Shown: piece by piece, positions 28,269 to 36,495 of the stretch
Position numbering within the stretch: position 1 is the first letter of the stretch
How the letters are laid out: every line of letters begins with the position of its first letter
Assembly (NCBI GenBank): GCA_007713595.1
Contig: VMRY01000009.1
Coordinates: 123,237 to 187,236, forward strand
Direction: 5' to 3'
Source: Sedimenticola thiotaurini
Lineage (GTDB): Bacteria; Pseudomonadota; Gammaproteobacteria; Chromatiales; Chromatiaceae
Length of the DNA stretch: 64,000 nt
The notes under the pieces: generated by a model
Seen by the model: only the letters and a program-made list of their open reading frames with translations
Database searches by the model: none
Told to the model about the DNA's origin: nothing
Translations under genes and position numbers: made by a program

Positions 28269-29242
28269 GCAAGCCCAATATCCAACTTGACAACAATGGC
28301 AGACTCAAGCATTTCCTCACCATCGATGGTCTCAAACGGGAGATGCTTACCGAAATTCTCGACATGGCAGAATCCTTTACCGGGGTTTCCGAACGGGTCG
28401 TCAAGAAGGTTCCGCTGCTGCGTGGAAAAACCATCTGTAACCTGTTTTTCGAAAACAGCACCCGCACCCGAACTACCTTTGAGGTCGCCGCCAAAAGACT
28501 CTCGGCGGACGTACTGAACCTGAACATCAGCACCTCATCAACGACCAAGGGCGAGACACTCCTGGATACACTGAGAAATCTGGAAGCGATGCATGTCGAC
28601 ATGTTTGTCATTCGCCACTCAGACAGTGGGGCAGCACACTTCTTTGCAACCCATAGCGCACCCCATATCAGCGTCATCAATGCCGGCGACGGCCAGCATG
28701 CCCATCCGACCCAGGCTATGCTGGACATGTTCACCATACGACGCCATAAGGGCGATTTCACCGGGCTTCGGGTTGCCATTGTTGGCGACATTCTTCACTC
28801 CCGGGTTGCCAGATCCCAGATCCTGGCACTCAACACCCTTGGCACTTCAGAGGTCAGGGTCATTGCACCACGTACTCTGCTGCCATCTGACCCCCGCACC
28901 ATGGGTGTACATGTCTTCCATGATCTGGAAGAGGGTATAAAGGATGTCGATGTCATCATGATGCTGCGGCTCCAGAAAGAGCGTATGACAGGCGCATTAC
29001 TGCCCAGTGAACATGAGTATTTCAAGCTCTATGGATTGACCGAAAAACGCCTGAAGGCGGCCAAACCTGATGCGATAGTCATGCATCCCGGCCCAATCAA
29101 CCGGGGCGTCGAGATGGACTCACAGGTTGCTGACGGTCCACGTTCTGTCATCTTGCAGCAAGTCAGCTTTGGTATCGCGGTGCGAATGGCCGTGATGTCT
29201 ATGACCATGGGAACACAAGCCCAGGGAGCAGCCGGACGATGA
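28265..29242 (+). CDS. pyrB: Aspartate carbamoyltransferase catalytic subunit
   Basis: Catalyses carbamoyl phosphate plus aspartate to carbamoyl aspartate. It shows the carbamoyl-phosphate motif [13 protein letters not shown] near residue 62, [18 protein letters not shown], and [14 protein letters not shown]. The 325 residues fit the Pseudomonas-type class A chain, which assembles with an inactive dihydroorotase instead of a PyrI subunit. That partner is encoded immediately downstream with a four-base overlap. Starts with GTG inside the pyrR stop. Confidence 0.97.
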   Translation: MSKPNIQLDNNGRLKHFLTIDGLKREMLTEILDMAESFTGVSERVVKKVPLLRGKTICNLFFENSTRTRTTFEVAAKRLSADVLNLNISTSSTTKGETLLDTLRNLEAMHVDMFVIRHSDSGAAHFFATHSAPHISVINAGDGQHAHPTQAMLDMFTIRRHKGDFTGLRVAIVGDILHSRVARSQILALNTLGTSEVRVIAPRTLLPSDPRTMGVHVFHDLEEGIKDVDVIMMLRLQKERMTGALLPSEHEYFKLYGLTEKRLKAAKPDAIVMHPGPINRGVEMDSQVADGPRSVILQQVSFGIAVRMAVMSMTMGTQAQGAAGR

Positions 29243-30543
29243 GTGCCAGTACAACCATCCAGATCCTCGGCGGACGCCTGATTGACCCCGCCAACGGTAT
29301 AGATCGTATCTGCGACCTGTTCATACTTAATGGAAAAATTGCCGCCGTCGGGGATCGCCCCGAAGGCTTCGATGCACACCACACCATCGATGCCAGCGGC
29401 CAAATCGTCTGCCCCGGACTGGTCGATCTGAGTGCGCGCATGCGTGAACCCGGCCAGGAACATATCGCCACAATCAGCAGTGAGGCCAGCGCCGCCGCCA
29501 AGGCCGGAATCACCACACTCTGCTGCCCGCCGGATACCGACCCGGTGATTGATTCACCCGCCGTGGTAACCTTGATGGTGCGCCGAGCAAAACGGGCCGC
29601 CAAGGCACGTCTGCTACCCATTGGTGCCATGACACAGAAACTGGCCGGCGATCACCTTAGCGAGATGGTGGCACTAAAACGAGCCGGCTGTGTCGCCATG
29701 AGCAACGGCTACGCCCCGCTGGCCAATACCCTGGTAGAACGCCGGGCACTGGAGTATGCAGCCACATTTGGCATCACCGCCATCCTCCGCCCCGAAGATC
29801 GCCACCTGCGCAACAATGGCTACGCCCATGAAGGACCTGTCAGTGCGCGACTGGGTCTGCCGGGTATCCCGGAGGCGGCTGAATCGGTAGCCGTGGCACG
29901 GGATCTGGCCCTTGCAGAGCACACCGGCTGCCGCATCCATTTTCACCTGCTCTCCAGTGGTACAGCGACACGCATGATAGAACAGGCACAACAGCAGCGA
30001 CTGCCAGTCACGGCCAATGTAGCGGCACACCAGCTGCACCTGACCGAGATGGATATCGAAGATTTCGACAGCAACTGCCATCTCAATCCCCCTCTACGCA
30101 GCTTGGCTGACAGGGATGCACTGCGTCTGGCACTCGCCAAAGGGGTAATTGGAGCGATCTGCTCTGATCATCAGCCGCTCAAAGACGATGCCAAAGAGGC
30201 CCCATTCCCCTCGACAGCCACCGGCATGTCAGGCTTGCAGACGCTACTGCCTCTGACCCTTAAGCTGGTCGATGAAGGGGTTCTGCCACTCGCGGATGCG
30301 ATTGCACGCGTAACCTGTGGACCTGCCGATATACTGGATCTTCCCTATGGCAGACTCCAGGTGGGCAGCAGCGCCGATATCTGTATATTCGATCCAAACG
30401 AACACTGGGTACTCAAAAAGGATGAGATCCCAAGCGCCGGACATAACACCCCCTTTATTGGCTGGGAATTTCAGGGCAGAGTCACACATACCCTGTTTGA
30501 AGGACGCATCGTCTTCCAGCCTGACAGTTCAACAGCAGCGTAA
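29239..30543 (+). CDS. pyrX: Non-catalytic dihydroorotase homologue PyrC' (PyrX)
   Basis: 434-residue amidohydrolase-fold protein homologous to dihydroorotase. Where active enzymes have the metal-binding DxHxHxRxPG after GLVD, this protein reads [13 protein letters not shown], so both metal histidines are lost. In P. aeruginosa such a protein is needed structurally for the PyrB dodecamer. It keeps later landmarks ([20 protein letters not shown]). A real dihydroorotase must be encoded elsewhere. It starts four bases inside pyrB. Confidence 0.94.
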   Translation: MSASTTIQILGGRLIDPANGIDRICDLFILNGKIAAVGDRPEGFDAHHTIDASGQIVCPGLVDLSARMREPGQEHIATISSEASAAAKAGITTLCCPPDTDPVIDSPAVVTLMVRRAKRAAKARLLPIGAMTQKLAGDHLSEMVALKRAGCVAMSNGYAPLANTLVERRALEYAATFGITAILRPEDRHLRNNGYAHEGPVSARLGLPGIPEAAESVAVARDLALAEHTGCRIHFHLLSSGTATRMIEQAQQQRLPVTANVAAHQLHLTEMDIEDFDSNCHLNPPLRSLADRDALRLALAKGVIGAICSDHQPLKDDAKEAPFPSTATGMSGLQTLLPLTLKLVDEGVLPLADAIARVTCGPADILDLPYGRLQVGSSADICIFDPNEHWVLKKDEIPSAGHNTPFIGWEFQGRVTHTLFEGRIVFQPDSSTAA

Positions 30544-30551
30544 TACGAACA

Positions 30552-31433
30552 ATGACCAGAAATAAAAGCCATCGCGGCACCATTTTCATGGAAGAAGCAG
30601 AGATTCTCTCCCACCAGGCCTTTGAGGGGGAGCAGTTCATACTCCGCGTCCGCGCTCCAGAGTGTGCAGAAAAGGCACTGCCTGGAAGCTTTGTCCATAT
30701 CCAGTGCGATCGATCAAAACCGTTACGCCGGCCGATATCCATCATGCGGGTCTCAGCCAAAGCGGGCTGGGTAGACTTTCTGTACAAGGCAGTTGGCGAA
30801 GGAACACGCCTGTTATCGAAGAGAAAGCCGGGTGAGTTTCTGAGTATGCTAGGCCCGATAGGCGTACCCTTCAAGCTCAATCCTGAGCGTCCTAGACCCC
30901 TGCTGATTGGGGGCGGCGTCGGTATACCGCCAATGATTTTTATCGCTGAAACAGTGGCCAACAACAAAATCTATAAACCGATGGTGATTTTGGGTTCCGA
31001 GGTGCCGTTCCCGTTCAAACCACATCCCTCCAGCATTCTCATACCCGAAATGCCGGAAGGCGTGATAGCCAGCATGCCTCTGATGGATGATTGGCACATA
31101 CCGAACAGACTGGCCAGTTTGCAAGGCTTCCCTGGATGTTTTGAGGGTTATGTGACCGATTTGGCACGCCACTGGTTGAATGCCCTCCCTGCAGAGGCTC
31201 GCGCTGAGGTCGAGATATTTTCCTGCGGCCCCCATCCAATGCTTGAAGGGGTTGCCAAATTGGCTGCGGAATTCGATCTGCCCTGCCAGGTCTCCCTGGA
31301 GGAGTTTATGGCCTGTGGCGTCGGTGGCTGCGCCGGTTGTGTCGTAGAGGTTGAAACGGATACTGGTCCCGCCATGAAACGGGTCTGTGTAGATGGCCCT
31401 GTTTTTGATTCCAGGGCCGTATTCTCCAGCTAA
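30552..31433 (+). CDS. Dihydroorotate dehydrogenase electron-transfer subunit-like (PyrK family)
   Basis: Ferredoxin-reductase-fold flavoprotein of 293 residues. The FAD motif LRRPISIMRVS lies near 57, a GGGVGIPPM nucleotide loop near 119, and a [2Fe-2S] cysteine cluster CGVGGCAGC plus a later Cys at the C-terminus. This is the PyrK layout, which in Firmicutes passes electrons from PyrD to NAD. No pyrD-type subunit is next to it, so the partner is unknown. A later in-frame ATG (30588) is possible. It follows pyrX by 8 bp. Confidence 0.9.
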   Translation: MTRNKSHRGTIFMEEAEILSHQAFEGEQFILRVRAPECAEKALPGSFVHIQCDRSKPLRRPISIMRVSAKAGWVDFLYKAVGEGTRLLSKRKPGEFLSMLGPIGVPFKLNPERPRPLLIGGGVGIPPMIFIAETVANNKIYKPMVILGSEVPFPFKPHPSSILIPEMPEGVIASMPLMDDWHIPNRLASLQGFPGCFEGYVTDLARHWLNALPAEARAEVEIFSCGPHPMLEGVAKLAAEFDLPCQVSLEEFMACGVGGCAGCVVEVETDTGPAMKRVCVDGPVFDSRAVFSS

Positions 31434-31443
31434 AACCACACAC

Positions 31444-31463
31444 CCCATCAGCATGCTGATGGG
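31444..31463. terminator. Perfect palindrome between the convergent pyr and pil genes
   Basis: A 20-bp perfect inverted repeat, CCCATCAGCA with TGCTGATGGG, lies 10 bp after each of the two converging stop codons. T-runs lie farther out. It probably serves as a shared bidirectional terminator. Confidence 0.55.
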
Positions 31464-31473
31464 TGATGAAAAA

Positions 31474-32598
31474 TTACATCTCTTCCTGATCCAGCAGTGT
31501 CACTGTATTCATCCTTGCGGCATAACGCTCAGCATCCGTCCCGCCTAATTTGATCATCAACCGCACCTCATTGGCCGAATCAGCATGCAGAATAGCGTCT
31601 TCGTAGGTAATCTCACCTTCGTTATAGAGCTTGTAAAGTGCCTGATCGAAGGTAATCATACCCTGCTCAGTCGAGCGCTTCATCAGATCCTTCAACTTAT
31701 GCACCTCACCCTTACGGATCAGGTCTGAGGCCAATGGGGTGTTGATCAGTATCTCGACCACCGGTCGACGACTCTTGCCATCCGGTCGTCGCACCAGTTG
31801 CTGCGCCACAATGGCACGAAGATTCAGTGACAGGTCCATGAACACCTGGTCCCGTCGATCTTCGGGGAAGAAGTTGATAACTCGATCCAGTGCCTGATTG
31901 GCATTGTTGGCATGCAGGGTGGAGAGTACCAGATGGCCTGTTTCGGCAAATGCTATCGCATGATCCATGGTCTCACGAGTTCTGATCTCGCCAATTAAGA
32001 TGACATCCGGGGCCTGACGAAGCGTATTTTTCAACGCCACCTGATAGGACTCGGTATCAATACCCACCTCGCGTTGGGTAATAATGCAGCCATCATGATT
32101 ATGGATGAACTCAATCGGATCTTCGATTGTGATTATATGACCAGAGCTGTTGCGGTTGCGGTAACCAACGAGTGAGGCCAGTGAAGTGGATTTACCGGTG
32201 CCTGTGGCCCCGGCAAAAATCACCAGCCCCCGTTTTGCCAGTGCCAACTCCTTAAGAACCGGCGGTAACAACAGATCCTGTATCTCGGGTATACGGGTCT
32301 CGATCCGACGCAGCACCATGCCAACTGAATCTCGCTGTACGAAGGCACTGACACGGAAACGCCCCGCCCCTTTAGAGCTGACAGCAAAGTTACATTCGTT
32401 GGTCTGGGCAAACTCTTCACGCTGGGCTGGCGTCATCAGGCCAATGACCAGCTCCCGCGCCTGCTCATCATTGAATTTGCTTTTTGCAACTGGCGTAATT
32501 CGCCCATTCACCTTAATACACGGCGGCATACCCGCCGTGACAAAAAGATCCGATGCCTTTTTCTGGGCCATTAAATTCAACAGTGCATTAAAGTCCAC
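31474..32598 (-). CDS. pilU: PilU accessory retraction ATPase
   Basis: 374-residue hexameric ATPase of the PilT/PilU class. It has the Walker A sequence FAGATGTGKSTSLASL near residue 133, an Asp box near 165, Walker B DVILIGEIRTRETMDHAI, and a His-box HLVLSTLHANNA. The N-terminal MAQKKASDLFVTAGMPP is typical. The Q-x-L LFVTA start and the lack of the PilT AIRNLIRE motif fit PilU. It works with PilT to retract type IV pili. It follows pilT by 48 bp. Confidence 0.94.
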   Translation of the reverse strand: MDFNALLNLMAQKKASDLFVTAGMPPCIKVNGRITPVAKSKFNDEQARELVIGLMTPAQREEFAQTNECNFAVSSKGAGRFRVSAFVQRDSVGMVLRRIETRIPEIQDLLLPPVLKELALAKRGLVIFAGATGTGKSTSLASLVGYRNRNSSGHIITIEDPIEFIHNHDGCIITQREVGIDTESYQVALKNTLRQAPDVILIGEIRTRETMDHAIAFAETGHLVLSTLHANNANQALDRVINFFPEDRRDQVFMDLSLNLRAIVAQQLVRRPDGKSRRPVVEILINTPLASDLIRKGEVHKLKDLMKRSTEQGMITFDQALYKLYNEGEITYEDAILHADSANEVRLMIKLGGTDAERYAARMNTVTLLDQEEM

Positions 32599-32646
32599 AT
32601 TTCCCTCGCTACCGAACTGATGCCGGTTCCATAAGCTAAGACTGCA

Positions 32647-33684
32647 TCAAGAGAATATCTCTTTATTGGCGGCCTTCATACGCGCATCCAACCGACTGAC
32701 CATGCCTTTTTTTACCAGCTCCTGAAGGTGCTGATCAAGCGTCTGCATGCCGGTAGCCTGACCGGTCTGAATGGCTGAGTACATCTGCGCCACCTTGTCC
32801 TCCCGGATCAGGTTCCGGATAGCCGGAGTACCTACCATGATCTCCCAGGCCGCCGTTCGACCGCCCCCCACCTTCTTCATCAATGTTTGTGCAATAACAG
32901 AGCGCAGTGATTCAGAAAGCATAGAACGAACCATGGATTTCTCACCCGCTGGAAACACGTCGATGATTCGATCAATGGTCTTGGCGGCTGAACTGGTATG
33001 CAGCGTGCCAAACACCAGATGGCCTGTCTCCGCTGCCGTCAACGCAAGACGGATCGTCTCCAGGTCACGTAACTCACCCACCAGAATAATATCCGGATCC
33101 TCACGCAGGGCTGAGCGCAACGCCTCAGAGAAACCGAGAGTATCACGGTGCACTTCGCGCTGATTGATCAGGCACTTCTTGCTGGTGTGAACAAACTCAA
33201 TCGGATCTTCGATGGTCAGAATATGGCCATACTCGGTATCATTCTTGTAATCCATCATCGCCGCCAGCGTGGTGGATTTACCGGAACCGGTCGGCCCTGT
33301 AACCAGAACCAGTCCTCGGGGTACATTAACGATATCCTTGAAGGTCTCAGGACAACCCAGATCCTCCAGCGTCAGTACCTTGGCGGGAATGGTACGAAAC
33401 ACTGCGGAAGCGCCGCGATCCTGATTGAAGGCATTAACACGAAATCGTGCAAGACCAGGGATTTCAAATGAAAAGTCTGTTTCCAGAAACTCTTCATAAT
33501 CCTTCCGTTGCTTATCGTTCATGATGTCGTACACCAAACCGTGTACGACCTTATGATCCAGTGCTGGCACATTGATCCTGCGAATATCACCATCTACCCG
33601 GATCATCGGCGGCAATCCCGCTGATATGTGCAAGTCTGAGGCCTCATGCTTAACGCTAAAGGCAAGAAGCTCAGCTATATCCAT
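32647..33684 (-). CDS. pilT: PilT type IV pilus retraction ATPase
   Basis: Hexameric motor that depolymerises pili. 345 residues, normal for PilT. It shows FSVKHEASDLHISAGLPP, Walker A VTGPTGSGKSTTLAAM near 135, Walker B DIILVGELRDLETIRLAL, HLVFGTLHTSSA, and the PilT-specific AIRNLIRED. A GGGAGA sits nine bases before the start. pilT-pilU is divergent from yggS, as in Pseudomonas. It is the effector of the Pil-Chp system encoded upstream in the window. Confidence 0.97.
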   Translation of the reverse strand: MDIAELLAFSVKHEASDLHISAGLPPMIRVDGDIRRINVPALDHKVVHGLVYDIMNDKQRKDYEEFLETDFSFEIPGLARFRVNAFNQDRGASAVFRTIPAKVLTLEDLGCPETFKDIVNVPRGLVLVTGPTGSGKSTTLAAMMDYKNDTEYGHILTIEDPIEFVHTSKKCLINQREVHRDTLGFSEALRSALREDPDIILVGELRDLETIRLALTAAETGHLVFGTLHTSSAAKTIDRIIDVFPAGEKSMVRSMLSESLRSVIAQTLMKKVGGGRTAAWEIMVGTPAIRNLIREDKVAQMYSAIQTGQATGMQTLDQHLQELVKKGMVSRLDARMKAANKEIFS

Positions 33685-33872
33685 AGACCACGTCTCCCAT
33701 TATTATGTTATTTGTATACGACACACCATCACATAGGCCATCTGGCATTTTGGGCGTCTTCCTCAACAGATTGCGACCGCAATTGGTGAAACTGGCGTTT
33801 TTTGTTTTAATAGTAGAACAGTAAAACCAGTTCACCACATCCCTATTATAGACACACAGGCCCACCAAGATC

Positions 33873-34565
33873 ATGCCCGCGATCAATAAGCGACTTGAAT
33901 CGGTCAATCAACAGATTCAGCAGGCTCTGCAGAACCATCATCGCACGAACGATTCGGTTAAACTCCTTGCCGTCAGCAAGACCCGGCCGATAGAAGATAT
34001 ATCGCAGGCCTACGCCGCAGGACAGCACTATTTTGGTGAAAGCTATATCCAGGAGGCCCTGACCAAAATAGCACAACTCAAGGAATTGAACATTGAGTGG
34101 CACTTTATTGGCAGGATACAGGGAAACAAGACACGATCCATAGCTGAAAACTTCGACTGGGTTCACAGTATCGATAACCCCAAGCAGATCAGACGATTAA
34201 ATGACCAGCGACCGAGCCATCTGGCGCCACTCAATATCTGTTTGCAGATCAAAATTGATGACGAAGAGAGCAAGGCCGGCTTTGCCCCTGACCAGGTAAA
34301 GGCCATTATTGATAAGATGGCAGACTATCCACGGCTATCGCTCAGGGGGTTCATGACACTTCCAGCACCAGCTGAGGGTCTGGTTGCCCAGCGAACTCCT
34401 TTCAGGAAACTTCGCCTGCTGCGTAATCAGCTCGCCACACCTGAAATACCGCTGGAGACGCTGTCCATGGGCATGAGTGACGACCTGGAAGCGGCTATTG
34501 CGGAAGGCTCCACTATTGTCAGGATCGGCACCGCCATCTTTGGTCCGAGAAACTATCCCACCTGA
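33873..34565 (+). CDS. yggS: YggS-family PLP homeostasis protein
   Basis: Single-domain PLP-binding protein of 230 residues that keeps cellular PLP balanced. It shows LLAVSKTRPIEDI with the PLP lysine near 36, HFGESYIQEAL, WHFIGRIQGNK, and LSMGMSDDLEAAI near the C-terminus. It is followed by proC after 101 bp, the usual yggS-proC-yggT order. Confidence 0.96.
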   Translation: MPAINKRLESVNQQIQQALQNHHRTNDSVKLLAVSKTRPIEDISQAYAAGQHYFGESYIQEALTKIAQLKELNIEWHFIGRIQGNKTRSIAENFDWVHSIDNPKQIRRLNDQRPSHLAPLNICLQIKIDDEESKAGFAPDQVKAIIDKMADYPRLSLRGFMTLPAPAEGLVAQRTPFRKLRLLRNQLATPEIPLETLSMGMSDDLEAAIAEGSTIVRIGTAIFGPRNYPT

Positions 34566-34666
34566 ACTACCGCAGCAGGGATATAACAGCGCATACGAAT
34601 GCGATAGGATAGGGCCAATATCCTATCGGTATTAGGACAACTTAATAATATATTCAAGTAACTACT

Positions 34667-35494
34667 ATGAACAGTAAGAGCATCGCATTTATCGGCAGTG
34701 GAAACATGGCAACCAGCCTGATCGGTGGTTTGGTTGCAGATGGGTATAATCCAAAACAGATTATCGCCAGCGACCCTGACAGCGAAAAACGGGCAGATCT
34801 GGCGGCCCGCTTCGGCATCCTGACAGCGGAAGACAACCTGGCCGCCATTGCACAGGCAGACGTTGTAGTACTGGCAGTCAAGCCACAGGTTCTGGAGCAG
34901 ATCTGTCTCAGTCTGGCGCAAAGCATCCGGCAAACCCAACCCCTGGTTATCTCCATCGCAGCCGGTATCCGCGAATCAGACATGCAGCACTGGCTGGGCG
35001 GTAATGTTGCACTGGTACGCACCATGCCCAATACCCCGGCCATGTTGCAGGCAGGCGCTACAGTACTGCACGCTGGCAAGGGCGTTTCAGAGTCACAGCG
35101 TGATCTGGCGGAATCAATCCTGCGTGCAGTCGGCCTGACCCGCTGGGTGAACGATGAAAAACTTATGGACATCGCCACTGCACTCTCCGGCAGCGGTCCA
35201 GCCTACTTTTTTCTGGTTATGGAGGCGATGGAGACAGCCGCTATTGAAAACGGACTAACCCCTGAAACTGCCCGATTGCTCACCATTCAAACGGCCCTGG
35301 GGGCGGCGCGCATGGCAATAGAAAGCAGTGACGGACCTGCCACGCTACGTCAAAAAGTCACTTCGCCTGGCGGTACCACTGAGCGTGCCCTGGAGATACT
35401 GGAACAGGGAGATTTGCGAGCGCTTTTTGCAAAAGCCCTTGCCGGTGCCCGCAAACGCTCGGAAGAGCTGTCTGAAATACTGGGTAAGCAGTGA
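34667..35494 (+). CDS. proC: Pyrroline-5-carboxylate reductase
   Basis: Last step of proline synthesis, with NAD(P)H. It shows the Rossmann motif IAFIGSGNMATSLIGG at the start, AVKPQVLEQI, and the C-terminal signature ALSGSGPAYFFLVMEAM with TSPGGTTERALE. 275 residues. The TGA shares a base with the ATG of yggT. Confidence 0.97.
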   Translation: MNSKSIAFIGSGNMATSLIGGLVADGYNPKQIIASDPDSEKRADLAARFGILTAEDNLAAIAQADVVVLAVKPQVLEQICLSLAQSIRQTQPLVISIAAGIRESDMQHWLGGNVALVRTMPNTPAMLQAGATVLHAGKGVSESQRDLAESILRAVGLTRWVNDEKLMDIATALSGSGPAYFFLVMEAMETAAIENGLTPETARLLTIQTALGAARMAIESSDGPATLRQKVTSPGGTTERALEILEQGDLRALFAKALAGARKRSEELSEILGKQ

Positions 35495-36072
35495 TGGGTA
35501 GCAACTACCTAACCAATCCATTGACCTTTTTGATTCAGGTTATTTTCGACCTCTATATCATGATTGTCATGCTGCGCTTTATCCTGCAGCTGGTGCATGC
35601 CGATTTCTACAATCCAATCTCACAGTTTGCCGTAAAAGTGACCACGCCGGCCCTGCGTCCACTCCGGCGCTTCATCCCCGGCATTGCAGGTATCGATATC
35701 TCCTCAGTGGTCCTTATGCTCCTGCTCAAATCAATTGAGCTGACACTTATCATGCTGGTATCCGGCCAGGGTGCGCACCCCCTGGCGGCCATGGCATTTG
35801 CCATACCTGACCTACTTGAACTCGCTATCAATTTTTTCCTGTTTGCCATTCTGATACAGGTCATTCTTAGCTGGGTCAATCCAGGCCACTACAACCCTGC
35901 AACCGCCCTTTTATACAGCATCACCCAACCCATATTACGACCAGCACAACGATTAGTCCCACCGATTAGTGGACTCGATCTGTCACCCATGGTCGTATTG
36001 GTTGTACTGCAGCTACTAAAGATGCTGCTACTGCCTCCAATTCAGATGCTTGCGGCAAGTCTGTTTCTTTAA
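35494..36072 (+). CDS. yggT: YggT family membrane protein
   Basis: About 192 residues, made of two copies of the YggT repeat, each with two membrane helices (about 10-30, 60-85, 100-125, 160-185). The repeat motif reads FYNPISQF...TTPALRPLRRFIP and HYNPATALLYSITQPILRPAQR. Its role is unclear, with links to cell envelope or osmotic stress. The ATG at 35494 overlaps the proC stop by one base. A GTG three bases earlier is possible. Confidence 0.93.
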   Translation: MGSNYLTNPLTFLIQVIFDLYIMIVMLRFILQLVHADFYNPISQFAVKVTTPALRPLRRFIPGIAGIDISSVVLMLLLKSIELTLIMLVSGQGAHPLAAMAFAIPDLLELAINFFLFAILIQVILSWVNPGHYNPATALLYSITQPILRPAQRLVPPISGLDLSPMVVLVVLQLLKMLLLPPIQMLAASLFL

Positions 36073-36085
36073 ATCTGACTACCCT

Positions 36086-36385
36086 GTGAATGAACACTGG
36101 TTTCAATGGGATGGTACAGACTTACTACTCTGGCTCAGAGTCCAGCCACGGGCGGGCAAAGATGAGTTTGTCAGCCCCTACGGTGAACAGTATAAGATCC
36201 GCATCACAGCCCCACCTGTGGATGGCAAAGCCAACAAACATCTGATTAGCTTTCTCGCCAAGTCCTTTGGTGTAGGCCGGGACCAAGTCACCCTTATCAG
36301 CGGTGAAAGCAGTAAAAACAAGGGTTTTCGCATCCAGCGGCCGGAAAAATACCCGATCCCTCTCACAAAATCAGAAGAAAAATGA
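36086..36385 (+). CDS. yggU: DUF167 (YggU) family protein
   Basis: About 99 residues. It shows LRVQPRAGKDEF, ITAPPVDGKANKHLISFLAK and TLISGESSKNKGFRI, all DUF167 marks. Function unknown. An ATG at 36050 would overlap yggT. The protein family begins near the GTG at 36086, which I chose without a visible ribosome site. Confidence 0.88.
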   Translation: MNEHWFQWDGTDLLLWLRVQPRAGKDEFVSPYGEQYKIRITAPPVDGKANKHLISFLAKSFGVGRDQVTLISGESSKNKGFRIQRPEKYPIPLTKSEEK

Positions 36386-36495
36386 ACTTTTTTCTTAATA
36401 ATTCAAGGTAATAGCCAATATACTACCTATACTTTCTCGAAATATTGAGATATCCCTGTTAATAAGATCGGTAAATAAAACAGAAGGAAGTCCTG

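Noticed and set aside
28228-28791. 187-residue minus-strand frame
   Set aside because: Lies wholly inside pyrR/pyrB on the opposite strand, with no protein-family features.
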